Shown here: positions 1 to 10,922 of the stretch, piece after piece | Numbering within the stretch: the stretch's first letter is position 1 | How the letters are laid out: each line of letters opens with the position of its first letter | Assembly: GCA_950295325.1 (NCBI GenBank) | Contig: OX485804.1 | Span: forward strand, 41,044,001-41,108,000 | From: Polytrichum commune | Taxonomy: Eukaryota; Streptophyta; Polytrichopsida; Polytrichales; Polytrichaceae | Direction: 5' to 3' | Length of the DNA stretch: 64,000 nt | Translations under genes and position numbers: made by a program | Notes under the pieces: model-generated | Seen by the model: the letters and a program-made list of their open reading frames with translations, nothing else | The model's database searches: none | Told to the model about the DNA's origin: nothing

Positions 1-183
1 CCTGGTTATCTCCCACTTTTAGGCATCTTTTGGCAAATACAAATTAAAAAACACAACATTATTGTTTCTGAGCTCCAGGGTTTATCAAAAACTACAGAAA
101 GTTTGCAGCCTTCAGGTTTAGAAGTACAATAAGAGTTTGACACTAGGTTAGAATTTTGGCGACATAGCATTTTTGGTTACCAG

Positions 184-2904
184 ACTGCGTTTCGGTTGTC
201 TATGCAGGGAAATAGCTGGATATGGAAGATAAACAACATGAATATTCTGGTGGACCCAGTGCTAGTGGGAAATCTGGACTTCGGCATACCCTTCCTTTAT
301 GATGCTGCCAAGAAATCCAAGATCATGAAGGAGTTCACTGTAATTCCTTGATTCTTTTCACCTGAGGCTTACAGAATGCAAGGTAGTTTCAGATGGCCTT
401 GAGTTGCAAAACATCAGTAGAGATCTGAATGTGGATCTATTTATAACCACCGCTGATGAAAGAACTTTGAAGGATAACAGATTAATGGGGATGTGGCATG
501 GGTGCAGCTGGATGACCTACCAAAGCTTGACTGTATATTGATCACACAAGGCTATGATGATCATTGTCATAAAACCACATTGGAGGCAATGGTGAAAAAG
601 TATTCAGAAGTGCGCATTATCGCATCTCCAAATGCAGAGCCTATCATCTCCAAAATCGGATTCTCAAATGTAGGTATCCACTCTCTTCTTAATTCAAACT
701 TGCTGATTGATTGATAATTAGTTACTCCCTGGGGGCCACTCCCTTATAGAGATATGAACCACCTGAAATAAAGGGGTAATTTCAAGGGGGCTATTATGCG
801 ATGAGCATACTCATTAGATAATTCGTTGTAATTGAGTATAATCCTTGGAGTACCTAGTTTTATTCTCAAAATAATATTACAAGACTCTAAAATTTTCTAA
901 TACTATGATATTTCCCTTCGAATCATTAAATTGGACCCTATCTTTCATCACACATATTTTTCTAATGCTAAGGGATTTCTCATGTGCACATTTGTTTCAA
1001 ATTTTGATATTGAAATTGATTATTCCCCTGTTGCCTATCATAACAGGTGACTTACTTGGAGCCTCGGGATAGCACCCAATTGGGAGACATTCGAATCCGA
1101 GCAACCGAAGGCCCTGTTCTGGGCCCCCCTTGGCAGCGACCAGAGAACGGGTACGAACTTTACTAAAATATGCTGCACAGGCTATAGGAGGGGCTTTTAC
1201 AGAACAATTTTAGGGTAGCCACATCAATTGGCACGAGGCATGTAGTAAACTGTGCAATTGGATAGAAGCTACGTTTCTTGGTTTGATCTAGCAAGTGCAA
1301 CCATACTTGATACATCTTCAAGGGACGATGTGAACATGATTCACAGAGCAAAAGATTGGATAGTGGATGACAGTGCACCATGAGTTGAATCATATGCACA
1401 TCAGTTTCCTAACCCAAAAGGATATCATAGCTAACACTTCATTTTCAGTCAGGCTTTTGTGACCTTATGAAGGTTTTTTCACTCGGCTCGGAGCATACAC
1501 ACTATGTCTAATTTAGTTAAGGAGAACAAACAAATGGACATCTCTTGACCAGGGTGCAAGTGCATGTCCAGGTACTTCTTGGAGGCGGCAGATCCGAAAT
1601 ACGTTGTATTTTATGAGCCCCACTGTATACTTGAGAATGCAAAGTTAGACAATGAACGGGCAGATGTTATTGTGACACCTGTCAACAAACAAGTGCTACC
1701 TGGTTACACACTTGTGTCTGGTCAAGAAGATGCAGTGCAGTTGGCCAAGTTTCTCCAACCCAAGTATGCTTTCCTTTTTGTTTTGTTTTTGTTTTTGTTA
1801 TGTTGTATTAGGAGCTGCTGAATACCTCTTTCCTCAAGATATCAATATGTTGTTCGATTCTACAAATTTTATGTATGTAGTGGTTAGGCTAAGTGATTTT
1901 GCTGACATGTCTATTGATTGGATATGAGGAGGCACATTATCACCTGTAATGGATGACTCTGCCATGGCCTGATCACTACATGTAATGGACATTATCACCT
2001 GTAATGGACATGTGTCGCTCTGCCATTGGCTGTGGTAGGCACTTGGTGTCCACCTCGCCATCACTGCAGCAGGGTAGGTTGGGTGCCCACTACAGCAGGT
2101 CGCAGGGATCCTTGCATCCATAACCTAGTTCATAATAACTCGTAGGATGCAACAATTTGAAGGATTACTGGGTTTTTAACTTCTCTAAATGCCGGAGATG
2201 TTAGACTGAAAATAGTCAAAGTTATCAGCATGGATGAACACCACATTTAATACTAATGTAACATCAATTGTGTTATCCTCGGGTGTCTTCAAATCGTACA
2301 TTAATGGTCTATACATGCAGTGTGCAATAACTGAGGAGTTCTCTGTATTCCAGTAGTAGTACTGAGTGTCATAGATTTGATAGTAATTTATATTATGTTT
2401 ATGTTTTCAAGGAACCTGTCTCACTCTGGAGGGAGTTCTGTAGTTCTGCACTGAATTCATAGATCCTTGGTTTGTGGTGCAGGTATCTGGTGACCATGAA
2501 AAATGCAGAGCTCGATAGTCGGGGTGTACTTTCATTAATTGTTGCAGAAAAAGGAACTGTCAATAGCTTTAAGGTATGCCTTTGTCATTTTATTGCACAC
2601 ATACAGTTTCCTTTTAAGTTGTGTATGCCAGATAAGCTCCACATGTATATTTGATTTTCTTACTGAAGCTGAAAAATGTAGTCTTCATTATGTAATTACG
2701 TACAACAGTGAATTCATTAATGATCTTAGAATCCGGCTGAATTTGAGATTGTAATGTCTCTGATTTTATACTGACTGCCTTATATCTAATCTTCAATAAC
2801 AGGAGATGCTGTACAAGGAAGTCCCTAGTGTTGAGGTTTTGGAGCCTGAGCCTGGAGTCCCATTTGAAGTTCCCATTCTTCGCATGGTAAGTAGCAACAA
2901 ATAG
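184..2904 (+). CDS. UlaG/At1g29700-like metallo-hydrolase, 3' part (6 exons)
   Basis: Partial gene; the 5' exons lie before the window. Exons read by splice borders: 184-339, 508-669, 1047-1150, 1572-1763, 2483-2573, 2803-2904, all GT-AG and phase-compatible, giving 268 residues to a TAG. Visible landmarks in order: NSWIWKINNMNILVDPVLVG and GIPFLYDAAK; LDDLPKLDCILIT followed by DDHCH (the metal-binding loop of the metallo-beta-lactamase fold, with the first His of the usual HxHxDH replaced); VTYLEPRDS; GPVLGPPWQRPENGY; FYEPHC; VSGQEDAVQLAKFLQPKY; and a C-terminus rich in Glu/Pro. This order matches the plant metallo-hydrolase/oxidoreductase family typified by Arabidopsis At1g29700, which I recall as chloroplast-targeted; no transit peptide can be checked here. 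The substrate is unknown. The acceptor before 508 lacks a pyrimidine tract, so that border is the weakest. The stop lies just after a strong GTAAGT donor at 2887, so a further 3' exon is possible. Confidence 0.8.
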
Positions 2905-3040
2905 ACCTCACATGTTCAATATATTAGTGTACATTTTGGAAAACCTGCTTAATATACAGCCCTTGTCGCATTGTATATCTGAATGGAAATGATAATTTTT
3001 TGCCTACAGTGTCTGGTTTTTAGACAGAATGAGGGTTCAA

Positions 3041-3450
3041 GGTGCGTTTACACACAACTACTTTTTTGGTGGTTTGCTGGTTGAATGTTACTTCTTTGGT
3101 TTTATTTTTAAGGTATGAGTAGGGATAAGGTGCATTGATCACAACCACAACCACAACGACTCTATCTTGTCCATTTATAACACAAGGTGTAGAACTTCAG
3201 GCCAAAGCATGGGAGAGGAGAATTTATAGGAGGCAATTGCTCTTAGACAAACTTTTCACTAGAACCCATAGATTGATCGTCTCCACTCCACAGATTGTAC
3301 CAATAGGATTGACGATCATTGAGGTCAAATCCACTCTTCAACTACTACAGTAGTAGTAATCATGCGTAAACGAAAAAAATCATAGTTGTGGTTTAAAGTG
3401 GGCCCAACTGCAACCACAACCACTCGAGTAGTTGTCTGTATAAACACACC
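3041..3450. mobile_element. MITE-like element with about 24-bp terminal inverted repeats
   Basis: The ends are inverted copies: GGTGCGTTTACACACAACTA on the left, and the complement of GGTGTGTTTATACAGACAAC on the right. The flanks repeat TTCAA on both sides (3036-3040 and 3451-3455), read as a target-site duplication; a 3-bp TCA reading with one more base in each TIR is equally possible. The interior carries CAACCA-type short repeats near both ends and no gene. It lies between two convergent genes. Confidence 0.7.
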
Positions 3451-3690
3451 TTCAATTATCGGTTTTGGTGTTTGTTACATTGCAAATGTCGTCAAAGTAA
3501 AATTCCTGTGGTTACCACATAATCAGTAAAAAATTCACAGAGCAGGATACAAATAGTTTTAGTGCAATTTGTCACATTTGGCTCATGTCAATTTATGTAC
3601 AAATGATAGTGAGCTTTGGTTTGCATACCCTCAATACAAAGTAAAATTAGCAACATCTTGATAGCATTTTTTTGCATACTTCTCCAAACC

Positions 3691-5310
3691 CTATTCATGA
3701 GAGAGTTTCACTATGTTTGCCCCTAACCTCACGAGAAGCACTAAACATAAACCTCCACCAATACCAACCGTAGTTGCAATATTTGCTCTATATTTCAAAA
3801 GTGGTGGTAGAACCACTATCCCTGCAATTGCAAAAGCAAACAAAACAAAAAGCATAGACAATGCAAGCAAAGTAGATGTGAGTAGAAGATTGCGGCTTAG
3901 TTTTGCTACGCCCTGCTTTATGGTCAGATTTCTCGATGGCAACACACTGTGAGCCCCTGACACAACTGTAGCAATGGCACAATAGAATGATAAACTGTTG
4001 AATGCCCAAAACCATTCCAAAAGTGGGTGATGTTCTATGGAGACGAATTGAGGGTTGGAAGGGGGAGTAGGGAAATTATCTGTGTATTGTATATGGTAAT
4101 CTGTGGTGTATCCCAATGGTGGTTGCAACCAAGCTGCAAATGTAACACTGGCAATGAGTGCTGCACCTAACAAAATCGCATTTGCGGCATCAACGCTAGC
4201 CTGCCGATCTCTGTAATAAGGTTCATTATAATCCGCAACTTCTCTCGTGATCTTCAACCTTAAAAGCTGAAAAACTTTCCAGTTTCTCTCTTCGGAGGCT
4301 ATGTCAAGAGCTGTTCTCCCTTCCATATCTTCGAGTGTCAACTTGATGTCTTCACGTTTCAGCAATTTTTCCACAACCTTTGCGTTTACTCCTTCTTTTG
4401 GATGTGTTGTTCTTTGTAATCTGTGACCATTTTTAACAACCCTACTTTTCATGTGACGAAGAAACTTGTAGTGGAATTTCTCAGGTGGTCTCATCCACTG
4501 AGGCCTCTGCCACCGCTTCGGAAGCTCCTCGTAAACAAGATACTTTGAGATGTCCGGAGACTCACTTGCAGCTTTATGGAGTGCAGTTTGCCCTTCCTTA
4601 TTGACAACATTCACATTCACCTGAGTTTTTTGCTCTGATCCTACTGTCAGAAGCTCCTCAACAGTTGCTGTTTGTCCCCACCATGCAGCAATATGGAGAG
4701 GTGTATCACCCATTGAGAAATCCTGCACATTGGGATCCACATTATAAACCTCCAAAATTCTCTGCACAACTTTGACATGACCTTGATGTGCAGCAAAGTG
4801 GAGTGCAGTCCATCCTTCATAAGAATATCTCTTAGGGAGGTCGCAGTCACAATCCTTGGAACAATCCTCTGAACATTTGCCTGGAACTACTTGTACATTC
4901 ACATCGATCCAATCTTTGTTCAAAAGCATGTTGACAACTTCCATGTTTCCTTCGGCTGCTGCATTGTGTAGACGATGTCTTCCTGTCCTATCATCAACCT
5001 CATTTACCCGAGTCTCTTCTTTGGAGACTCGATGGTTTGCCTTGATGTCTTCCTGCGAAAACTTATCCTCTGATGATTCCACGCTCTTGTTGACACCATC
5101 ACCTGATTCCGCCATGCCAAGTTTGGAAACCCTAGCCGTTTCTGGCTCACTGTTTTTCTTTTCACACTTGCAGAGGTTACGTGCTCGGTAAATGAGGAAA
5201 TTTAATTGATGCGATTGTGCTCCCTTGATGTTTTGACAGATTACTTTGTGACAAGTTTGAGATATCATGGATATCTGTTGGAACGAGAACAAAATGACTA
5301 ATTTAGACAA
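3691..5310 (-). CDS. Ankyrin repeat protein with C-terminal PGG membrane domain
   Basis: Open frame of 539 residues from the ATG at 5310; a second ATG at 5115 (residue 66, MAESGDG) is a credible alternative start, because the first 65 residues look unlike the family. Ankyrin repeats are visible at about residues 109-137, 165-196 (GWTALHFAAHQGH), 200-235 (GDTPLHIAAWWGQ), 238-260 (GQTALHKAA) and 327-352 (GRTALDIA). Residues 372-400 (DAANAILLGAALIASVTFAA, then PPLGY) match the start of the PGG domain, with the PPGG turn degenerate. Four hydrophobic segments follow (about 378-395, 430-453, 472-505, 510-530). Plant proteins of this class sit in the plasma membrane or endomembranes with cytosolic ankyrin repeats, and some act in defence or salt signalling. 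Those roles are family knowledge, not shown here. No intron is needed for the frame. The gene is convergent with the metallo-hydrolase gene, with only a MITE between. Confidence 0.87.
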   Translation of the reverse strand: MSKLVILFSFQQISMISQTCHKVICQNIKGAQSHQLNFLIYRARNLCKCEKKNSEPETARVSKLGMAESGDGVNKSVESSEDKFSQEDIKANHRVSKEETRVNEVDDRTGRHRLHNAAAEGNMEVVNMLLNKDWIDVNVQVVPGKCSEDCSKDCDCDLPKRYSYEGWTALHFAAHQGHVKVVQRILEVYNVDPNVQDFSMGDTPLHIAAWWGQTATVEELLTVGSEQKTQVNVNVVNKEGQTALHKAASESPDISKYLVYEELPKRWQRPQWMRPPEKFHYKFLRHMKSRVVKNGHRLQRTTHPKEGVNAKVVEKLLKREDIKLTLEDMEGRTALDIASEERNWKVFQLLRLKITREVADYNEPYYRDRQASVDAANAILLGAALIASVTFAAWLQPPLGYTTDYHIQYTDNFPTPPSNPQFVSIEHHPLLEWFWAFNSLSFYCAIATVVSGAHSVLPSRNLTIKQGVAKLSRNLLLTSTLLALSMLFVLFAFAIAGIVVLPPLLKYRANIATTVGIGGGLCLVLLVRLGANIVKLSHE

Positions 5311-6849
5311 TAGTTTGCAGATCAGATGTCATCATGTGTAACTAACCCTAACTAGATGGATGAGGAAGACATATGACTCTGAACTTTAGGATTTATGGGA
5401 GGTAAGTTTTATGACTATGCGTGTCTCGAGGTCGAATGGAGCACAATCTCTTGAAAAACAAAATTGCAAGATAAAGTTTTATGTTTAAAGTTTGAGATGT
5501 TTTCCAACAAAATGTGCATTGTCTCTCAACCGCCAATTGACAGTTCAAATCAGTCAAATGGACGTATTCTTGTTGTGTAGGGCCATCGAAGATTGACCAT
5601 GTGTATACTGGATATTGAATTTTGTAAAATCAAGACATACAGTATTGCATAAGGGATGCATCACTGGACCATCAGAAAATTGTGAACAATGGTTCCAAAA
5701 TCGAATGCTATAAAAGTTCACCTTTCTTAATATGTGTATCATATTCACATTTCTAGATAGAGAGAGGCCATGTTAGTGTCTCTCACCGTTGCAAGTTTTC
5801 AGACTGACAAAATTCAGAGAAATGAAATCACTTCAACATTGCTAGTTTCCTTGCCAAAAAGTTTAGAAAACGATGCCTTCAACCTTTTCTATTCACATGT
5901 AGACTGCCTTTAGTCTGAAACTACTAAGGTTGGCAATTACCGTAGTTGAGCCTAAAGCGACACTTTTCAGAAACTTTTGCTGATTCAGGCAGGTTCAATA
6001 GCTTGGAGAATTTTGAAAAAAAAATCCATAGATTAGCAAATCTATAGAGTCTACAATTTTTCTTCTTCAGAATACAATAATTTCATATGCAACCTATAGA
6101 AATCTACAAAGTCATTTTAAGAAATGAGCCTTTTACTTTCCACTAAGGGGTCCATTAATGTTGGATTGTTAGGTGAAAATCACCACAAAATCAACCTTAT
6201 TGCAAGTTAGAGATTTCTATTATATGAAGGTGTTGTCCCCCCTTTTTAGGATCACTTCTTACACCACCTCATTGAGCAGATAGAGCCGTGATTAGTCATT
6301 GTGATTGGCCAAAGTTGATGCTCTTCTTAAAGCATACTTGCATCCTTCTTACCCGCTACTGTGAATGGCCAAAGTGCTATTATTTTGTACTTCATGTTGC
6401 ATATGATTAATTGCTTTTAACAATGACTTACTCGACAACACCGTTGCACTCACTTATTGACGGCTTAAGAACAAAAAACAAGTATCGCCAAAAGGAGGGT
6501 GTTACTTTTAGGCATTGCTTACTTAAAAGTGTAGTTCTCGTGCAACTCCAACTTTGTCAATAAGGCGCATTACCAAATTGCATTATGTCAGTGTCCTCAT
6601 CGAATAGCTTGTAATGAACATGGTTGTGGAACCATTGAATAAGGGGAATCTCGAACTGTGCCATCTCCAAAAATGTCGCGATGACTACAAAAGCAGGTGT
6701 GAGTTTATAGATCCAAGACTTGACACAAATGCAGAAGAACCGCTAAATTTTTTTCTCCCATATGCAGCAGCTTTCTTTCGATCTGCACTTCATGTTGATG
6801 GGTTTCTTGAGTGTCATCGTTAACTTTGGTCCTGATATTTCCTTGCCTA
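5311..6849. other. Intergenic, no gene recognised
   Basis: AT-rich sequence upstream of the ankyrin gene, so it should contain that gene's promoter; I could not single out a TATA box or other site. A 69-codon open frame at 6614-6823 (+) has no recognisable motif and is probably chance. Confidence 0.5.
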
Positions 6850-6969
6850 GGGTGGCTTAAACCGAAGGCCTTAACCCGGATATCATGGGAATTCCAAGGT
6901 TAAGCTACCTAAGGTTGGAATAGTACTCAAATGGGTGACTATCCTAGCACTTGATTTTCAGTGCATTCT
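6850..6969 (+). pseudogene. 5S rRNA-derived sequence, degenerate, 120 bp
   Basis: It follows plant 5S rRNA in order: a GGGTG start, ACCCGGATATCATGGGAATTCC-type block around 6874, GTTAAGC, then AGTACTC and ATGGGTGAC (the internal Pol III control region), ending in GTGCATTCT. The length is exactly 120 bp, as for 5S rRNA. Many substitutions make it unlikely to encode a working rRNA. It is the head of a unit of about 400 bp that is repeated in tandem. It could be an old 5S rDNA unit, a 5S-derived SINE, or the LTR of a Cassandra-type TRIM retroelement. Confidence 0.7.
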
Positions 6970-7700
6970 ATCATCATGGTCCACCCGATTATAGTGGGGG
7001 TATCCAGGTTAACTCGATAATTTCCACCAATCATGTGGAAACCTAAGGGCTTGCCCTTGGTGGACTTAGGTGCTTGTCAGATTCTCTGCGCCCATTCAAG
7101 GTACACGTTCACCTTTGGAAGGAGGTAGTAGTCTACATGGGCCCTGTAATTCTTGTAATGTCCATTTCAGGATTACACATAGACTTTAGACCAACTCAAA
7201 AATGAAGCATCATCAGAGTTCATGCTAGTGGCAACATTGGAGTCATCTTCCTTCCTTCCTTTCTTACTTACTTTCTTTTCCTTAGCTTGCCACCATGCAT
7301 GATTAACTTATCGCCGTTGTAACTTATCAATATTACTCGGATGGGTGACCTTCCTACCACTTGATTTCTGGTGCACCCTACCACCCAAGCATAGTGGTAG
7401 AAATCCGAGTGAGCCGAATATTTTTAACCAACCATGTGGGAACCTAGGAGGCTCACCCTTGGGTGGAGATAAGTGACGGCCAATTGGCCTGTCTAGCCCG
7501 TTCAAGGTGTTCATCTTCAAAAGGAGGATGTAAATTTCAGGGCCTCCATTCCTTGTCATGATTGTTTCGGGATTACATATAGAGTTAGACCAACTTGAAA
7601 ATGAAGCAACGCCATAATTTACACTGGTGGCAACATCAGAGTCGTCTTCCCCTCAGCTTGCCACCATATGTGTGTGAATAACTTATCACAGTTGTGACAC
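6931..7700 (+). repeat. Two tandem copies of a 5S-containing unit of about 408 bp
   Basis: The sequence from ATGGGTGAC near 6931 recurs from 7341, with shared blocks: CACTTGATTT, CCACCCGATTATAGTGG versus the CATAGTGGTAG block, CCATTCAAGG/CCGTTCAAGG, TTACACATAGA/TTACATATAGA, TTAGACCAACT, AAATGAAGCA, GTGGCAACAT and GCTTGCCACCAT. The period is about 408 bp. The second unit keeps only the 3' part of the 5S-like block (about 7331-7379, TACTCGGATGGGTGACC to GTGCACCCT), which is closer to true 5S than copy 1 over that part. Confidence 0.72.
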
Positions 7701-8399
7701 ATATAGTGAGGCTGATCCTTTTTTTGCAGTTGTTGTAGTAGCAGAAGCTCACATCGAGTAACTTAGCCGCAAGGCACTGGACTTTCTCCTTTCCCACAAG
7801 ATGAGCAGGTTCAATGAACAGACAGAACTGACTGCTAGTTATAGATGAACCGGTTGAGTTTGAGAAATGACTGGTTCACATTCAAGACTTCAGGATAATT
7901 ACTGATCGGTTTAGAGGAATTTACATAATTTTCCTCAATCTAGCAAAAGAAAACCAAAAGATGTCAACATGAAACCAGTTGGTCTTGGAACACTAGGATC
8001 TCGACTGGTTATGGGCACCACCATGGTTCCTTCGGAATGTTGCGTACTTGTAGATCTCAAATGAAGCCGCAATCCATTCATGCATCAAAGGCCAGACTCT
8101 CTTTTAATTTAATTCAGCAACTCCACATGATCCATCAAACTGGGTGACCTAGTCATGTATATTTCTTGGATTGCTGCTATTTGCCATTGCAGATTACTTC
8201 TTGGGAGATCGATACGTGGCAATTATTCATGGTGACGGATGCACTGATTCATGTTGTGGGCAAGCCGGAGAAAGTCCAGTGGCCTGTGTTGCTGCTCTGC
8301 TCCACACTCATGTGAGCTTCCACTATTACAACAAGCACAAAAAGGCACAGCCTCGCTACATCTGCCACAATTGCAATAAGTTTATTGAAGCATGACAAG
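7701..8399. other. Intergenic repeat-derived sequence
   Basis: About 7800-7920 holds a dispersed block (CTAGTTATAGATGAACCGGT, GAGTTTGAGAAATGACTGGT) also found near 43255, 58270 and 63100. A 74-codon open frame at 8171-8395 (+) is Cys/His-rich (DGCTDSCCGQ, CHNCNKF) but I do not recognise it and would not call it a gene. Confidence 0.45.
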
Positions 8400-9030
8400 C
8401 CCAGAATTGCGACAATTGTCCACCTGTAGCACTTGCAGGGGTCACTGTCTTTAGAACTTGATTTCCAGAGTTACCAAACCGTTCCAAAGATGAAGCATTA
8501 TTTGGGAGCTAATTTTGTTTTATGAGCATTTTTAGGACTACAATTTTTTACAAAATCCATAAATTGTTGAACTTAGAACATAAATTCAACACCTAGGGGC
8601 TTTGGACGGTGACCCGTGTTTTGGGAAACAAGGCTTCTTGGTAAATAAACATGAAATATGAAAGTGCAATTTACCCTTCTTTATAATTAAACACAAATCG
8701 TATCAACGGATTCCTCTCAATGCCCTCTTTCCAAGCATGTTTCTCCCCTCGCTTCTCCCTCTTTGTCAAGGACAAATCATCAAATCATTACAACGATTGG
8801 TTCTAAGCACGTGGTTCTAAGTGATTTAGAAACATTTGTTCGAAAAGGGAGAGTTGCCAATCATCATTGGAAGGGGGGGGGGGGGGGGAGGGGTATAAAC
8901 CACCACAAAAATCAAGGATTACAACTCAACAAACCCATCAACAAGAAGTCTAGATCAAAGAGGTTGCTGCGAATGGGAGGAAACATTAGCCTCTCTTTTA
9001 TTGTTGAATAATTTGTAGGTGTTATTGTTG
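8400..9030 (+). repeat. Dispersed repeat, family also in cathepsin intron 1 and at 63.2 kb
   Basis: It shares GGATTCCTCTC, AATGCC, CCAAGCATG and CCCTC/TTTGTCAA in the same order with 15738-16480 (three copies) and 63230-63340. Upstream, TGTAGCACTTGCAGGGG matches the TGTAGCACCCGCAGGGG block near 15580. A run of about 17 G lies at 8873-8889. No coding capacity is seen. Confidence 0.6.
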
Positions 9031-9239
9031 AAATTCGAAGAGTCTAGAAGTAGCTCAATCACCAAAAGGTGTCAAGTGACCTTTTACAATCTAGATGAGG
9101 AACTTAAGCTTTAGGCATTGGTATTCAATCAACCTAGTGATTGGTATTCTAGTATCGTGGCATGAAGTGTCAAAAGATTAATTCCAAGTGTAATAAAAGA
9201 GCCTTTCTCACAAATCTCTCTCTCTCTCTCCAAACCACT

Positions 9240-9490
9240 ACACGTGGTTGCAAGGAGGAGCGGGAAACGCATTCTGGCTATGGCGGAAGCCAACTCAAGG
9301 GACAGAGGCGGGCTACCTTGAACAGGGAGGCGAGTGGACTAGGTACCCAGGAAGGAGCATGATGTACTTGCGCTCTATTGAACGGCCCGGATGCAGGGAC
9401 ACGATGTTTGAACGGCCAAGATGGAGTCAACGTGGGCTAACTAGCTCCAACCGGGTGGGACGGTTTGGTGACCGCCACCCGACCTAGGAG
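9240..9490. other. GC-rich island, origin unknown
   Basis: About 250 bp with clearly higher GC than its surroundings. It has overlapping open frames (for example 9248-9487 +) that contain Trp/Arg/Gly-rich text but no motif I recognise. It could be a fragment of a gene or a transposon; no function is proposed. Confidence 0.4.
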
Positions 9491-9559
9491 CTTTATGTCA
9501 CTTTCTAAGCCACTGCCTCCCTAGGATTTTACATGCCTACATCGCACGGCTTGGAATCA

Positions 9560-10200
9560 TCTAGCTTATGAGCGATAGGTAGCCAAAATAAATAAAAAGC
9601 TATCTTCAAGATGAGCTTGGAATTTATCAACCTCTTTAAAAATCAAGAGAGTAAGACATTCTATTAAAAGGATACCAAAAAGCCACAAGACAATAAATGA
9701 TGAAAGCGACATGCATGATGTGTTACATCTGCAATAACAATTGACTCAAGAGATGGGTTTTACGAGATGAATTTGATGAATAGAATCTGATCTTGTTAAG
9801 TAATGTACATGCCCTTATCTCCAAGATGAGCTTGGAGTTTATCACACATCTATCTACAGAGTAGAAACCATTCCGTGGAAGGATTTCAAAAAGGACAGAA
9901 TGTGATGAAAGCAACATGCATAACATGTTACATCTGCAATGACAGTTTACTCAAGAGATGGTTTTACAAAATAAATTTGATCAGTAGAATTCGATCTTGT
10001 TAATTAATAATTTGCATGCCATCCATTTCCTAGATGAGCTTATACATCTTCAACACTTATAGAATAAAACTCATTGCATTAAAAGCATTCCAAAAGCCAC
10101 AAGAGGATGAATGATGTAACCTGCATACAACATGTACATCTGCGATGACGGTTGACTCGAGATGGGTTTTACGAGATGAATTTGATCAATGAAATGAAAT
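9560..10200 (+). repeat. Three tandem copies of a unit of about 205 bp
   Basis: Each unit contains, in order, AAGATGAGCTTGGA (or a variant), a CATT-AAAAG-AT-CCAAAA block, CACAAGA, GATGAAAGC-ACATGCAT, TTACATCTGC and CTCAAGAGATGG-TTTTAC. TACATCTGC recurs at about 9725, 9929 and 10133, giving a period of about 203-207 bp. No coding. Confidence 0.75.
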
Positions 10201-10600
10201 TACTAGAGTTTGACTAATTGATATCAATGAAATCAATTGATATGGATTAATAGAGTTCGATATTGTTTGATTGACATGGATTTGATTGACATGAATTTGA
10301 TCAATGAAATGAAATTAATTGACATTGACATGAAATTAATTTCAATTGATGACAATCAATGACAATGAATTGACATGTCAATTAAAAGACAATGAAATAT
10401 CAATGTCAATCAAATGACAATGAATTATCAATGACGAATTAATTGACATGTCAATCAATGACAATGAAATATCAATGTCAATCCATGTTTGATTGACATG
10501 AATTTGATCAATGAAATGAAATTACTAGAGTTCGACTAATTGATATCAATGAAATATCGATTGACGTGGATCAATAGAGTTCGATATTGTTTAGTAATGT
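10190..10600. repeat. Short AT-rich repeat made of ATGAAAT/TTGACAT words
   Basis: A scrambled minisatellite built from GATCAATGAAATGAAATTA, TGACATGTCAATTA, CAATGAAATATCAATGTC and similar words. TGACATGTCA is a palindrome. It begins where the third 205-bp unit ends and seems to have grown from that unit's GATGAATTTGATCAATG tail. GATATTGTTTAGTAATGTAC at its far end resembles the 205-bp unit again. Confidence 0.7.
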
Positions 10601-10922
10601 ACACCAGACATAAAACAAACTATGTCCGTCATCAAGTAGCTGACCAACAAGCATGAAGTATAGTTTTGAGCATGTTGGCAAACCTCACAATGGTTTATCT
10701 GCCATCATCGATATGATGCATTTAGGAAATTACCTGGATTCCTTCTAATATCTGCATTTTTATCATAAGAGTAGTCTCCTAAGAGCAGGCATGCCATCTC
10801 AATGTAATGCAATTTTTTGAGTAATGCAAGTAGCTAGATGCAGGTTCACTGGAAGTGGAAAAGAATCTACATATCCTGTATGCTGGACAATCTGGCGAAA
10901 TCATGTGGGTGTATTTCAATAA

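Noticed and set aside
8171-8395. Cys/His-rich 74-codon frame
   Set aside because: No recognisable zinc-finger spacing and no neighbouring exons; lies among dispersed repeats.
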